From Coniella vitis (taxonomy: Eukaryota; Ascomycota; Sordariomycetes; Diaporthales; Schizoparmaceae), in assembly GCA_011317545.1 (NCBI GenBank), contig WUJK01000004.1:2666001-2730000 (forward strand): a DNA stretch of 64,000 nucleotides, given 5' to 3'. A program made the position numbers and the translations under genes. Shown here piece by piece: positions 35,901 through 48,537 of this stretch. The notes beneath the pieces were generated by a model. It ran no database searches. It saw only the letters and a list, made by a program, of their open reading frames with translations, and was not told the origin of the DNA. Numbering within the stretch: position 1 is the first letter of the stretch; each line of letters starts with the position of its first letter.

Positions 35901-37857
35901 CCCTCGCCAACAGTAGCCCGGCTCCTGACGGAAACCGTATATCTCCCTCCGTTACAGAGCCTTCGCCTATCGGCGTTGTAAGCTCGGATGCTAATGTTGC
36001 TGGGACGCGGTCGGCTTCGAGTAGACGATAAGTAAGGCGTATCCCATTTTGGCGTGGTTACGGCCTCTTGGAGCGCTTGAGAGGGCGAGAAAGCGAGTGA
36101 GTGAGCCGCCTCGCTCGAGTTACAGTTCAAGGGAGGACAATATGCTTAGAGTTTTTGGGATTTTTTTTTCCCTATCTTTTTCTTCTCTGAGCTCCTCTAC
36201 TTGCTGCTGATTGGTGGAGGATGTGATCGCGGTTGCCAAGATGATTGTGGTGGTGATGTCAAGGCGCAGCCAGGGCTCTGAACTTCGGCAACAACAGTTA
36301 CCCGAGCTCATTGCACGTTGAATCCTCATCGTTGCAGGGCTAAATGGTAGGGCCAGGAATGATGGCTCTCAGGACCTCGATTTCCGCCTCCAGAATGGAT
36401 TCTTGAGACTGCATTTGAGTTTATTCGAGGCTAGAAGTCCAGGATCTTTTTATGCTGCCGAACGAGGGCCGCTCGAAGAAACAAACTGGGGCGAGGGCGA
36501 GGGCGAGGGCGGGCAGACGGGTTCAGAATATGACAAGAGTTTGTTAGACTCCCGAAAGATGACGGGGAAGAATGATAATTTCTTACGACATGGCATACTC
36601 GATGAGGAACCCAAATAATCTTGGGGCATGGACACCGAGTCGAGTGTAGCTCTAGAGACAAGCTTTGGATTACTTCAACAAATCTTACATATCTTTCTTG
36701 AGTAAAGTTTCATTATCACCGAAACATTCATGGGATGTTTTTCTTTGTATTATTCTTTTCCTATGAAACCAAGAATGAGGTCGTCGTTGGGCACGGACAG
36801 GGGTCACTCGTTTGGAAAGACGATTGCACAAAAGAAAGCATAGCATACGGCATTCGCCTCGAGGCGTTGTCTCGATGAGGTGTTTCCAACGTCGTATTTT
36901 TCAGGACTCCCGTCCGTATTAGTTAGTGTGCACAAAGTCAAATACTTACACTTTATAATGATCAGTCGTCCAACATTACCGAGAATAGAAGAGACGCGTA
37001 ATGTAGCTGTTGACAAAGAAAGTGCGCTTTTGTGAGCATATACAGTATGCAAGTTGCACCTAACCAACCAACCAAAAAAAAAGAAAAGTAGATTTTCCTC
37101 AGCCCGAACCGTAACACGAACGAGAGCCCAATTTTCATGCCTCCAAAGGTTGGGGTATAGATAGCTGTAGTCTTGCCCGTCATCTTGCAGAAAAGAGAAA
37201 AAGAAGAGTCTATATTTGGACGGGAAATGCCGTACATAATTTCAAAGCACCGAAACAAAAAGCAAATAAAAAAAAACATCATAATCGACCCTTCTGGTCT
37301 ATGTCGTTTCGCCGTAGAATTGTCCCCATCCACAACTTTGTTCCCACAGCTCCCTTCTATCAACGGGTGCCCTTTTGTCCTTTCTGTTCTTTTCTTTTCT
37401 TTTTCTTTCCTTTTTTTTTTCTTGTTGAAAACTATCACTTCGATCACGATCGTTCGGCACGCCATGTAGCTGCCTTTTCTGGCATTCTCCTCTTGCTTAG
37501 GTCGAGTAAGGGTTGTACAAGAGCATGTGAGCCTCACACCCAATCAAGTCGTCGTCGTCTAAGCCAGGCCTGGAACGCCACAACGCCATAATCCTTTTCG
37601 GTCTCATGATAGATGATATGTACGAAGAGAACTCGTTCAAATGTCGCCAGGACACCACGTGTGCCACATGATGAGTAAAGTGAAAATGAAATCATTCTAC
37701 TCGTGTCGTTTTCTGAACGTGTAAATAGCGGATCCGGTCCATACAGCGTTCAAGTCGTCCGGGAGGGGGGTTGGAGAAGCCATATTCTCAACTTCAAGCC
37801 CGAGGGCCTGGCGATGGCATCAGAAAGCTAATGGCAACGAGCATCTTGCGACGCTGC
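32957..37857. other. 4.9-kb gene-poor region
   Basis: No gene I can support. It holds a G12 run (33728-33739), a CTAGGTACCTAG palindrome (33907-33918), long T runs near 35242 and 35540, and a GAGGGC repeat near 36494. A plus-strand frame at about 35740-36030 reads PTATNVNNTVNYTIICVLAC and later a Ser/Pro-rich part, but shows no start, end or family. Confidence 0.45.
33907..33918. repeat. CTAGGTACCTAG palindrome
   Basis: A perfect 12-bp palindrome, an inside-out relative of TACCTAGGTA. Confidence 0.6.
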
Positions 37858-39685
37858 TCAATCGACCTGCTTCTCACACCCGATTCGTCCCAATAATTCT
37901 TTGCGGTCGCTGTGGCCTGGGAGACTGACTCCTGTTGCTGCAGAGCTTGACCTCTTGACACCTGTTCTCCGCTCCCAGCTCTTCAAGTCAAGTTCTTCCA
38001 CTCCTACTTCTTCCTCAAAAGGCAAGGCTTCTTCGTAAACAAACTCGTCCTCTTCCTCTTCCTCCTCACCTTCGTCGTCGCTTCGGACATCGTCGGCTCC
38101 CGCACCGCTCAGCACACGAATAGCAACCTTGATGATCATGGTGAACCAGACAAGGCATATAACCTGGAGTGCCAAAAGGAGGGCAAGGAATGTGTTGGTC
38201 ACCACGGGCTGCCAGCAGACCAAGCCCTCGGACTTAACAAAAGGCTCAAAATAGGGACCGTATCCGGGTGGCTGTTCGAAGGGCCCTTCAAGCGCGTCCT
38301 GAGTGCCTCGGAAACACCCGCGGGTGAGGATCTCGGACGGGTGCTTGTAGATGGACCAGCAAATGATGTTGAATAAAACGTGGCGGTTGACGAACCACGA
38401 CAGCATGAAGAGACCAAAGCCAACATCGCACGCAGTGGTGTAGCCAGCATACTTGAGACATTTGGAGCCCTATACAGCCATATTAGCAAAAGAGCATGGT
38501 TTTTCCGTTGCACGAAAAATACTTACAGAGAGGAGGATATCGCCCATGTCGAACAAGATGAAGACGGCGTTGCCGATCAAGTTGAAGTGGTACCGGTAGG
38601 ACGCAACAATTAAAACAATGGTAATAAAGTGATGGCTCAGCATCTGCCAGTGATCCTTGCGACGCTCCTCGATATTGATTACGAAGACCTGCTGGAACCA
38701 GAAGCCCAATTGTGTGAGGACATAGAACTTGAAAAGTCCACTGAGCTCGCGGTTGGGCCAGGTCGCCCAAAGGTTCTTGAGATTCAACCACGCTGGAGAG
38801 GTGTAGTGAAGGTACTGCAGGAGAAAGCCATGGTCAGTATCTGTTGCGGTACAAACAATCTTCCCCAACTTCAGGCTCTTGGTGTACATACGAAACCCAA
38901 GGACCAGAATACCACGCAGTATATGACCAACCAGGCCTGTTCACTGAATCGTGTCACTTCCTTCTTCTTGCGAAGGCCAAGGTAGTTAGCGAATGGAGCC
39001 AAGAGGTACTCCATTGCGGTAGCTCGTAGCCCGGTGAAGAGAACGACAACGAGAAAGACGTAATACGAGTCATCAAAGCCAAGCCCGTATTGGTGTGACT
39101 TCTCATTGTAGTATTGGAGCGTAAAGAACTTGGACGTGTAAGCCTGGGATCGAGGAAGGAGGTAGTGTGCGCAGAACAGGAGAGCCAGAAGGTTGAACGA
39201 AAAACCTGTGACCTCTATATTAGCCAGTGCTTAAGTCTGATTTGGAAGGACGTTGATAAAAAATCTGTAGTTGGCCGGCAACCCTTGAGATCAAGATATT
39301 GAGCGTAGAGGCAGTCGCCACGCGGCCGTTTGGTAGTCAAGGACATCGTGAGGGCGGAATTTTCTTAGTGCATTTCATGTCATGGGACGTATTATCACGA
39401 TCAAGAACGGGAGAGGTCGATTGTATGCATACCAATTTGATTTTCGACGAACCAGCGTGCCAATTGCTTTGAGGGACTGTCGCCCTTTCTCTTGATGCGC
39501 CTGACGAGGACAGTGCTGTTGCGGCTTTGCATATACAGAGGCCCGTTCATGGACTCTTTCTCTTTTTTGTGCGAGTGACTGCGCCGGCTAGATGAAGGAA
39601 CTCGTCTGGGGTCAGAGCCAGACCCGCTGGGACTCGGAGCCCCCAGATGGTCCTGCTGGGGGAGGTTGGTGGTGCTTGAAGCCAT
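37858..39685 (-). CDS. LAG1: Ceramide synthase (LAG1/LAC1 family)
   Basis: The enzyme joins a long-chain base and a fatty acyl-CoA into (dihydro)ceramide in the ER membrane. Exons 39685-39433, 39205-38892, 38814-38527 and 38469-37858 join in frame (phases 1, 0, 0), giving 488 aa. The TLC/LAG1 domain has the family hallmarks: ELSGLFKFYVLTQLGFW, RRKDHWQMLSHHFITI with the two catalytic His, SYRYHFNLIGNAVFILFDMGDILLS, and then SKCLKYAGY immediately across intron 3. Several hydrophobic helices flank it. The N-terminus is Ser-rich and basic (HSHKKEKESM, VRRIKRKGD). The C-terminus has an acidic stretch (DDEGEEEEEEDEF), which in yeast homologues serves for phosphorylation or binding of the small subunit Lip1; no Lip1 gene is seen here. 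All introns are GT-AG. Confidence 0.95.
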
Positions 39686-42043
39686 GATGGCGTATACAAA
39701 GCTTCAGATCGACCAATTGAGGTGTGCGAAGGCAACTGGGGCAGTGGAAAGAGACACCGGAGATCGCGGGCCACTCTAGTAGTCGCGTCCAAGCCTCTTC
39801 AAAGCGCGCGCAATTGAACCAAGACGGCGGCAGAGCAAGACCCCAAGACTAGAGACAGAGCGATGACAGCGGACACTTGGGTGTATCTCGCCCACAAAGT
39901 ATTTCGTAAAGGCAATCGCAAGTGAACGGTCGGAATCCCGTTGGCCGGTCTCGTTTCGTTCTCGACGACAAGGACAGGTGGTTCGACAGGACTCAACCCA
40001 GTGTCAGGCAGTTCATATCGTGTCGTAGGGCGAGAGAAGGAGAAGAGGTGACGACAGAAAGTCGAGGGCGAGGGTGGATGCGAGGGCTGAGTGCGCACAC
40101 AGCTTTTGAGGAGTCGATTGGTACTATGTAGATGCGGGCAATCAGTGCAATCAGTGCAATGAGTGCAGGAGCAGTGGCCACCTGGGTGTTTGCGACTTTG
40201 AATTTGCGGAGCCCAAGCTGCAAGTCAGTGGAGGACCCTGGAACTTTTCTTGGTTACAGATTCGTTGGAGTGGTTTAGACCACTGACAACCCCTGATCCG
40301 ACCTAAGGCCGTGTCGCCAGATGCGCCTGCCCATTGGCCCACAGGGCCGCTGTGAGGAACTGTGAGGCACTGTGAGGGTGCCGCGGGACGGGAGCTTTGA
40401 GCACAGGCCAGGGCTAGGCGGTCCTGGGCGGGCAGCAGCCCAGGGATCCCTTGGGACGTCCCAACCATAGCCCGGTTTAGGGGGGCTTGAGGCGGGGAAC
40501 CTTGGAAAATGGCGGCGCAACATGCAGCTGCAAGTAATAAACGCCAGGTGTGCTGTATTATGTACTATGTATGGTCAATGGTGTACTATGTAAACATAAA
40601 TGTTGAGAAGAGCCCCGCACTTGTCAACGTTCCGTTTCTGAGAGGTCCGTCTTGGCCTGTCAAAACCGCAGCCCGCGGAGACGAAATGAGTACCATGTAG
40701 TGTGTAGAGTCAGGTAACACAATATCATCACCGCCTCGTTGGTGCTCGTCCCTCAGGTCACCGCTTGGCTCGCGGAATCTGGGGGCTCCAAAAACATGGC
40801 ATTAAGTACTATGCTGCGGACACCGCTTCAACATAATTTGTAGACTGAAAAAATTCCAAGGGATTAGTGTCTCTGCCACTCACTCGACCTGCTGATATGC
40901 GCACATATATCACCAGAAGTGGCGAGCTATGGGAGTCTACCAAAAAGATGGGGCTGTGTCCAAGATTATCATCAGGCCATTGCCATCAGCCTGGTCATGA
41001 CGCTCATGGTACATACACAAACTGCGTTCGTACATAGTAGAGGGCTTCTCGGCACTTGCAAATGACACTGTGGCGCCCTTGGACGCGTGAAAAGATAAAC
41101 ATAGTAATTCGACGCGAAGCAGCTCCACTTCTCCCTTGGAGGCTCCTCCGTCTTACATTCCTTGGACGGATATCTTGAGTGCCATCCTTTCTGTGAGCTT
41201 GAGGTTCTTTTTCGTGTCTCAGGCGTGCAGTCAATTGCATCCTTGGGCTTGTTCATCCCTGAAAATCTTTGCTGATCCTTAGTATAAACTTAGAAACGAC
41301 TTGAACCTTTTTGGTGACCAAGTCCACGGTACAGATCAGGTCTATTGTGCGGGCCGTACTCCACGGTGAGCCCTCGATATCCTCGACCACGTGGGCATCG
41401 TCAATTCAAAGAACACAGCTGTGGCCAAGGACGTGTACATACTGCTGAGGATGTGTGCGGATATCAACAGCCGCAGGCTTGGTGTTGTTGACACCACATC
41501 TTGCAAGGAAACATTTGTCTTGATGATCTTTTGATTCGGGATCATATAGATGTTGGTGCTGTACAGAATGCTGAAACCGGCACCAGGACACATGGATAGG
41601 CCCCGGGGGCTTACTATGTACAAAGTGACCGTTCTGCCGCTGTAGGAGGCCTTCCTCTTAGTCACCATTCTCCCTCAGTGGATGCTTTACTATGTACAAC
41701 TGGACGCGGCTAACTCCAAAAGCGACAGCCCAAGCCAAGGCAAGCGTGGCGCTGGGGCGAAGTGCGCCGCATCATTTGATCATCAGCACACAGTCACCAT
41801 ACCCTGGGGGGTCTGTCTTCTACAACCTTCTGTCGCCCTTTGGCACCTGACGCTTACATCTTTCCACCTACTACCATTCACCTGCCTACAAACTTCCATT
41901 TCTCATCTCCTCTTTCCGCTTTGTCCAAATCAAGCAAAGGCTCCAACCTTTTGCAGCTCATCAACAACAAGCCAAATCTTCGTTGTTTTACGCTTTCCTC
42001 GAGAAGATCATCATCCAACAAGAAGAAATACAAGCACAACACC
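39686..42043. promoter_or_regulatory. Divergent LAG1/BXI1 intergenic region with six TACTATGTA motifs
   Basis: The 2.36 kb between two divergent start codons has no supported gene. Motif copies lie at 40122-40130 (plus), 40563-40571 (plus), 40584-40592 (plus), 41031-41039 (minus), 41612-41620 (plus) and 41688-41696 (plus). The leader of BXI1 (about 41810-42043) is CT-rich. Near misses such as TACCATGTA (about 40691) are also present. Confidence 0.5.
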
Positions 42044-43022
42044 ATGTCGAGCGCAAAGTACACCCCCGCCCCACAGCACGACCCGGACACGGTACCTGCA
42101 GGTCCTGCCGCGGCAGCAGCGCCAGCCTATTCGCAGTCGCCGCCTTCCTACCAAGCCGACGACGAGGCTCGCCTGTTCGCTGGTGGCGATGGCTTCGGCC
42201 GCTCGAGCGAGGACAATGTGCCCGATGACTTCAAGTATGGCGGCAGCGTTGCCGAGGCTACCGTTGACATTCGCAACCAATTCATCCGGAAGGTCTACAC
42301 CATCCTGACGGTGCAGCTGCTCGTCACGGGTGCTGTGAGCACCATTAGCTTCGTGAGCGAGTCGTACAAAGACTGGATACAGGGACACCCGGCGCTGGTC
42401 TTTGTTTCGGTAAGTCGTCATTCTCTAAACCCGGATGGGGTTGTCGTGAACGTCACTAGGAGGATCCAAGAAGCGATGGACAGGTTTAGAAATACAGGGC
42501 AAGAATAGTAACTAACATATGCTTACATAGATGTTCGGTGCCATTGGCATGATGCTCCTCACCTATTGGAAACGCCAGTCGTATCCAACCAACCTGCTCT
42601 TCCTCTCAGGCTTCACCCTCCTGGAAGCCTACACAATCTCCGTCGTCGTTTCCTTCTACAAGACCTCCATCGTCCTCAATGCCGTCCTCTTGACCGGTGG
42701 CATCTTCATTTTCCTTACTGCTTTCGCCTGCCAGACCAAGTACGACTTCACCTCGTGGATGCCATACCTCTTTGGCGCCGTGTGGGGCCTGATTCTCTTT
42801 GGTTTCATGGCCATGTTCTTTCCCTACAGTAGCACAGGCGAGCTCATCTACGGTGGTCTTGCGGCTTTGATTTTCAGCGGCTACATTCTGGTCGACACCC
42901 AACTGGTTATGCGCAAACACCACGTCGAGGAGGAGATTGCAGCGGCTATTAGCCTGTATCTGGACATCATCAACCTGTTCCTGGCTATACTGAGGATATT
43001 GAACAGCCAACAGAACAACTAG
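42044..43022 (+). CDS. BXI1: Bax inhibitor-1 family membrane protein
   Basis: BI-1/TMBIM proteins are multi-pass ER or vacuole membrane proteins that act as calcium leak channels and modulate the unfolded-protein response and cell death. Exons 42044-42409 and 42531-43022 join in phase 0 (TCG|GTAAGT; branch-site-like CTAAC; ACATAG), giving 285 aa. The Pro/Ala-rich cytosolic N-terminus (PAYSQSPPSYQADDEARLF) is followed by VDIRNQFIRKVYTILTVQL and seven hydrophobic helices. The conserved part near the end reads YGGLAALIFSGYILVDTQLV, then HVEEEIAAAISLYLDIINLF. The conserved Asp residues of the pH-sensing pair fall in these last helices. The start is the ATG that gives the usual family N-terminus; the frame is open further upstream but without support. 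Confidence 0.94.
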
Positions 43023-43783
43023 ATGGTAACGGAAAACGTTACTCCTCGGGCAGTAAAAACTGCAATTTCTTTTAATACGAGTCAAGACTGTTCGACTTGA
43101 TGAACCACCGTTGATTCGGGATCGACTATCAAGTGTCCCTGCTTTTCTTTGCGTTTCTTTCTGCGATACGATATTCGTCTTCTTCCGTATCAGCTTCGTA
43201 ACGATTGCGGTCGGGCTTGGTTGTGGAGAGGAAAGAGGGCGTTAGGGCATTCTTTATTTGACTTTGTGCTTCGACGAAGCGGAAGATCATTATCAGATCG
43301 AGAAAAAAAACATGAAATTTAATGTTGAGTGCATTAGAAAATCCTCTACTAATAATAAACGTGTGAAAACAAATCCCTATACGTCTGTAGAGAACGGTCA
43401 ACCCCAGCAAAAATGGAATCAACACCACGATAAAAAAGTGACGTATCGAAAATAAAGAAATGCCGAGGAACTCTTTCGTTTGTATCAACGTTCTCTTCGC
43501 CTCTTTCCGCCTTTGCGCCCCTATTGACTGCTTCCGTGGAGGCAGCGAGGGTATCATCTTTAGGAGGACGCATTAGCCCAAATATCCGTTTGTTTGTGAC
43601 ATGAGAAATCAGATCTCGGCCCTCATTTTTGAAGCTTTTCCTTGATTCCATCACTGCTCGCACACGGGTTGAATTGTCATAAGAAGCAAAGAAAGTATCG
43701 TTCTCATAGAAGTGGCCAGCAATCCGCAAGAAACACATGCGCTTGTACCCGCTGAAACAATGCTGCAGCTAGTCCATGCCTGC
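43023..43783. other. Convergent 3' region between BXI1 and CDC11
   Basis: Facing 3' UTRs. Overlapping minus-strand frames exist, but they contain no known domain and lie directly after the septin stop. Confidence 0.4.
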
Positions 43784-45255
43784 TTAAGCAGCTTCCCCGT
43801 CACCATTGGCCTCGGGAACTGGTGTCGCAGCGTTGGCTGCCTCTCGTTGCATGCGTGCCTCGATCTCACGAAGCTGGGACTCGCGAGCCAAGAGTTCTTG
43901 GCGCTTCTCGTTGATCTCGCGCTGGACCTTGATCTCGATTTCACGCAGCTTCTCCTCCTCACGGCGAAGTTGCTCCTCCTTGAGACGAACGGACTGAGAC
44001 GCCAGATCCTCGGGGTTCATAGAAGAGTCACTATTGCATTTCCAGGTTAGTTCTAGATTCGGAAGTCTTGGGGGTCAATTGATAAACGTACACTCCAGCA
44101 CCACCCTCCACGCTCTTGGAGAGCTTCTCGGTACGGTAGTTTTCGTACAAGAAGTCGTGTGTGATTTCCTTCAGGTCGGCCAAATGGCTGTGTAGCAAAG
44201 CGGACCGAATGGCCAAGAAATCGGAGTGCCGAGGGTTGTCAACCTCAACGACACCCCATGGGTACTGGCGGGCGCGAACTGTACGGCCGCCAATCTCGAC
44301 AGTCTCCTCAGAGCCAACAATGGCGAAGGGCATCAATCCTCGGAGCTCAGCGTTCTCCTCGACGGTGTCCTCGTCGTCCTCCTCGATGTCGTATGGGAAG
44401 TTGTAGACGGGAATGCGGTAGTGCTCGATGTCCTCCATGACCAGCTTCTTGGACTCGGCAAGCTCGGCGGGTGTAAGGGAGTCAGCACGACCGATGACGG
44501 GAATGACGTTGACACGGGGAGCAAGACGCTTCATCAGCTCGATATCCAGCTCGCGGAGACTGTGTTGTAAGTCAGCATTATCCAGCAAATTTCTTGACTT
44601 CCCAAGACGTACCCGTGACCGGTGGGTGTGATGAAGTAAAGCATGGCGTGCACGCGATTGTCTCTGAAACGAGGATTACGCTTAATACGCGATTCCTCCG
44701 ACAGAATATCGTCGTATTGCCTCTCAAGGAAGCCAACGATCTCGGCAAAGCTTGGAAGTCGAGTGTTAGCACAGTCAGATTATCATCTTACAAGCTTTGA
44801 GTATACGCACCTGGCTTCATTGTCAACCTGGTCACCGAAACCAGGAGTGTCCACGATTGTCAAGGAGATGCGGGTTCCTTCTTCGTCAAGCTCAAGCTCT
44901 GTGCAGCTAGTTAGGAATCATGTTCAATCTGCCCAGAGGTAATGAGATGTGTCGTACCAACGGTGTAGGGCTTGATCTTGACACCTTCCTCAACGTGTGC
45001 GCCGTTGGGGTCGTCCGAGTCTCTGTGGCCGAGGACGGGCTTTCCGCAAAGAGTGTTTACGAAGGTAGTTCTGCCTATAGCACAATGAATGACCAATTAG
45101 TATGCACGATTCCTTGGGCCGCAGCAAGCTTTGGGCAGCAAAGTTGACGAGTTGCGAAGCTCTGGGGGCGGAGCCAACTTACCAGTACCTGATGCTCCGC
45201 AGACCATCAGGCAGAACTGGATGCCCTTCTTGACGTTCTTCTTGCGGCGGATCAT
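43784..45255 (-). CDS. CDC11: Septin, Cdc11/AspA group
   Basis: A filament-forming GTPase of the septin ring that organises septation and polarity. Six exons fit: 45255-45183, 45074-44958, 44898-44811, 44750-44613, 44559-44092 and 44030-43784 (phases 1, 1, 2, 2, 2), giving 376 aa. The P-loop GASGTGRTTF is split by intron 1. It has Arg in place of the usual Lys, as in the Cdc11 group. The G3 motif is DTPGFGD, and the G4 motif reads GRAD in place of AKAD. The septin-unique element has ENPRHSDF-like sequence (DNPRHSDFLAIRSALL, HDFLYENYRTEKL). The C-terminus is a long charged coiled coil (RLKEEQLRREEEKLREIE..., ARESQLREIEARMQRE). The short basic N-terminus (MIRRKKNVKKGI) is the lipid-binding type. 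Assignment to Cdc11/AspA rather than Cdc3/Cdc12 rests on the Arg P-loop and short N-terminus. Confidence 0.94.
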
Positions 45256-46762
45256 TTTCTGTGAAGCGGTACCTGTCAACAATAGAGTAGCGGAAACGGA
45301 GCGAAAACGCGGCGCGAAGAAATTGTCAAGAGCTGTGTTGGTATGATGCGATCTGCAAAAGAAGGGAGGAGGGATTTGGTGTGCGGTCGGGTTGACTCGT
45401 GATGCGCAGAAGAAACGACAGCAAACATACGGCAGGGGAAGACATGGCTGCGAATAATCAAGAATACCAACGCAAAAAACCAACTGAAGGATTGCACAAA
45501 AACAGCCGCAGAAAGATGGCCAATACCTGGGTGCGTAGACTGACTGTAGGATATTCTGGACAACGGTACGGGTCGAGATGGAGTGAGCAGTTGTGGATGA
45601 GGGAGCGAAGGTTGTCTCTGCAGGTGGTCGTTGACAAGATGATGGGTCGCCGACGTTGGAGTGGAAAGGGGGAACGGAGAGAAAGCCAGCAAGGGTCGGC
45701 TGCTGCAGGTGCACTCTAGGGACCAGGCAAAAAAGAGTGGAGCGCGAAGCGTAATTTCACGAGCTGCTGCATGGCAGATGGTCACCGTGTCGCTTCTTGC
45801 CGTGTCAGCACTGCTTCTCTATGCGGGTTGGCATGGCTGCCAGCGCCATGGCGGCAGTGCTCTGGCGCCTACAGGCTAGCACAGCACTGCTGTGGCATGC
45901 TGCGGGGGGAGCTTGCATCTCTCTTACACAGCAATCTCCAATTCCAATCAGCAGCTGCCGAAGCCCACCAATTCAGGGGCCGAGCACCCAGGCACAACAG
46001 CACAGACCAGGTCTGCCCAAGATTAGGACCATCCCAGCTTGAGCTTAGCGTGATTGCAGCAATTGGCAAGGAAGCATGCACCTACTGCAGGGGCTTCCCT
46101 GGCGGCGTAAGGCAGCCGATGCCAGCTGCACATGACTACTATGCTATGCCTTTGCCTGCTGACTTTGGCTTGCTCTAGCAATTCGACATTGCTTCCAAAG
46201 ACTCAAGACATCAAAAGCCAGAGCGCCCCAAACCCGCTGTAGTGAGATCTATAACTTTCTGAACCTAGTTTCTTCGTGTTGGTAGCCTATATCCAGTATC
46301 AGACGCAAGGCTGCTGACATAACATTGTGCCCCTCTATACGTACCAGGATTAGCTCATGTTGAATGGTACAATAGCTAATGACGGTCAACCAGCCCATTG
46401 CTTTAAGTATACTTTAACAAGTCACCGAGTTCCTGGCTGTGGAGGGACTGACAGCACCAATTCCATCTCCTCGTCCAGGCTACAGTGCCCTCCTTTGCAG
46501 AACCCTCGACGCTATATAATACTGGTTTTGATCCTGGATTGGATGATTGTTGTCTACAACATGCTTTGCCGCCAATGACAGTGTAGGCAGCTTGTTCTTT
46601 AATGACGCTGAAGTCTGGTGTGCCTGGAGTGATCAAGTCACATCGATCCACCGCCCCTTCTCCGTAAACCTCTCCGAAGTGAGTTGAGCTTCAGCTTCCC
46701 GGTTCCATCATAGTCTTCCATTTCGGTGCGAGACTGTCAAGCAAGCACCGCAGACCGCCAGA
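45256..46762. other. Divergent intergenic region, CDC11 to HSV2
   Basis: Both promoters lie here. Short frames on either strand (for example near 45400-45720) are probably leader sequence. No motif stands out. Confidence 0.4.
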
Positions 46763-48207
46763 ATGGATACGCGTCCCAAGATTGAGCCGCCTAAGCGTAG
46801 GCGTGTTTTGTCCGTCACCTTCAACGAGGACAAGTCGTGTTTCGCTATTGGCCTCGAGACGGGCTTCATGGGTAAGTCCGCGTCCCGATACAAATCGAGC
46901 AGAGGTTGAAAAGCATGTTGACGGACATATCGCAGTCCTCAGGACCGAGCAGGGCACTTCTATGCTGAAGAAAGGTGAGAGTTCCTCAAGAATCACAAAT
47001 ACCCAACCACGCTAAGACCACAACAGAACTCGCTGGAGGGATCGGTCTCGCTCAGATGATGGGTGTCTCTAACATTATTGCGCTCGTTGGAGGAGGACGG
47101 CGTCCGAAATTTACCACCCACAAGGTCGGTGACCTCCTGCCAGCTCTGTGAAATTGGAAAAAAGAAAGAAAGAAAGAAAGAAAGAGAATTGACAATAAAC
47201 AAGGTCATCCTGTGGGACGAAGCAAAGCAGAAAGCCAGCACCGAGATCAATGCCGTCAGCTCCATCCGTGCCGTCAAACTCGCCGTAGGCAAGGTTGTCA
47301 TTGCGCTGCAGCACAGCGTTCGCATCTATAAATTCCGAAGCGGAGAACTCCTCATGGCATATGAAACTGCAGACAATCTCGGCGGCCTGGTCTGCCTTTC
47401 GCAGAAGCACATTGCTTTCCCTGGCCGGACGCCTGGCCAGGTCCAGATTGTCGAGCTCACCACTGGCAATGTCAGCATTATTCCAGCTCATGACACTCCC
47501 CTGCGCGCCTTGGCATTCAGTCCCGATGGCCAATTACTGGCTTCAGCCAGCGATAAGGTGAGTTCATCTGGTCAAGCCAGCAAGACATGGGTGGACCAGA
47601 GTACTCATACGTGCAATAGGGAACTATTATCCGTGTCTACAGCACTCTCAACTGTGCCATGGTGTGCGAGGTTCGCCGTGGAATGGATCATGCCATGATT
47701 TACGACCTCTGCTTCAGTCCCTCTGGCACTTTACTTGCCAGCACTTCTGACAAGGGCACTCTGCACATCTTTGACGTCCCTCACCCCAGCGCCAAGCCCG
47801 ACCTTTCGTCGCCCATTAGCCCCATCATCGCTCCCACTGTGGTCACTAGCCGGCCGGGCAGTGCCGGTGGGGCTGGCCAGTCCAACGGCAACGATGGCAA
47901 AGGCAAATGGGGATGGTTGTCCCAGGTGCCTGGCTTACCTCGCGTCTTTTCGGACACATACTCCTTCACCTCCATCCCTTTCAGTACAGATGAACCTACC
48001 GACAGCGTGGCGACTATGTCAGGCGAAGCGGCCCTTGGCACCACCAAACCACAGAAGGGCCTCATTGGCTGGTACGACGAAGAGAATTTGGTGGTTGTAG
48101 GAGCTGGGCTCGATGCTCGTTGGGAGAAATTCCGGATGGCTCGAGACGATAGTGGTAAGCGATTTGTAGGACGTGTCGGATTCAAGCATTACTACACCGA
48201 GCCCTGA
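46763..48207 (+). CDS. HSV2: PROPPIN WD-repeat protein (Hsv2/WIPI type)
   Basis: PROPPINs are seven-bladed beta-propellers that bind PI3P and PI(3,5)P2 and work in autophagy and vacuole/endosome traffic. Five exons fit: 46763-46871, 46936-46974 (39 nt), 47027-47124, 47204-47557 and 47620-48207, giving 395 aa. It begins MDTRPKIEPPKRRRVLSVTF. The propeller shows ELAGGIGLAQMMGVSNIIAL, VGGGRRPKF, KVILWDEAKQK, ALQHSVRIYKF, LRALAFSPDGQLLASASDKG and IIRVY. The lipid-binding motif reads CEVRRGMDHA, equivalent to FRRG/LRRG, followed by IYDLCFSPSGTLLASTSDKGTLHIFDV. The Hsv2 rather than Atg18 assignment rests on the non-Phe residue before RRG and the short C-terminus, and is less certain than the family. 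Intron 3 contains a (GAAA)n patch. Confidence 0.92.
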
Positions 48208-48537
48208 ACGTGTAGTAGGTGATACTACCTTGTAGGTGGTGACTACTCCATGAAAGAGGGAAGGTTGAAGAGTTTAGGGAGGGTACTAGCCCTCGGGACA
48301 TCTTTGTCACGTACAAGCAGAGAACACAGGCTCATTTACTGCATACTGGCCTTGGGATGATGGCTCTTTTCAAAGTCCGAAACGTCTTTCGATTACACTT
48401 CTGCACAGGGTAAACAGGACCAGCAGACAGGATGTCCACAAGAAGAATAATAGCTCCATTCACATAAACAGGTAGAAGTGATCATGCCTTTGGTAATGGG
48501 TATCATTGTAGACTTTTCTGACTGTGATATAAACTTT
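48208..48537. other. Convergent 3' region HSV2/IST3
   Basis: Only 330 bp separates the two stop codons, so the 3' UTRs may overlap. Nothing else is seen. Confidence 0.5.

Noticed and set aside
35740..36030. Ser/Pro-rich plus-strand frame resembling part of a secreted protein
   Set aside because: No signal peptide, start or splice sites, and no domain.
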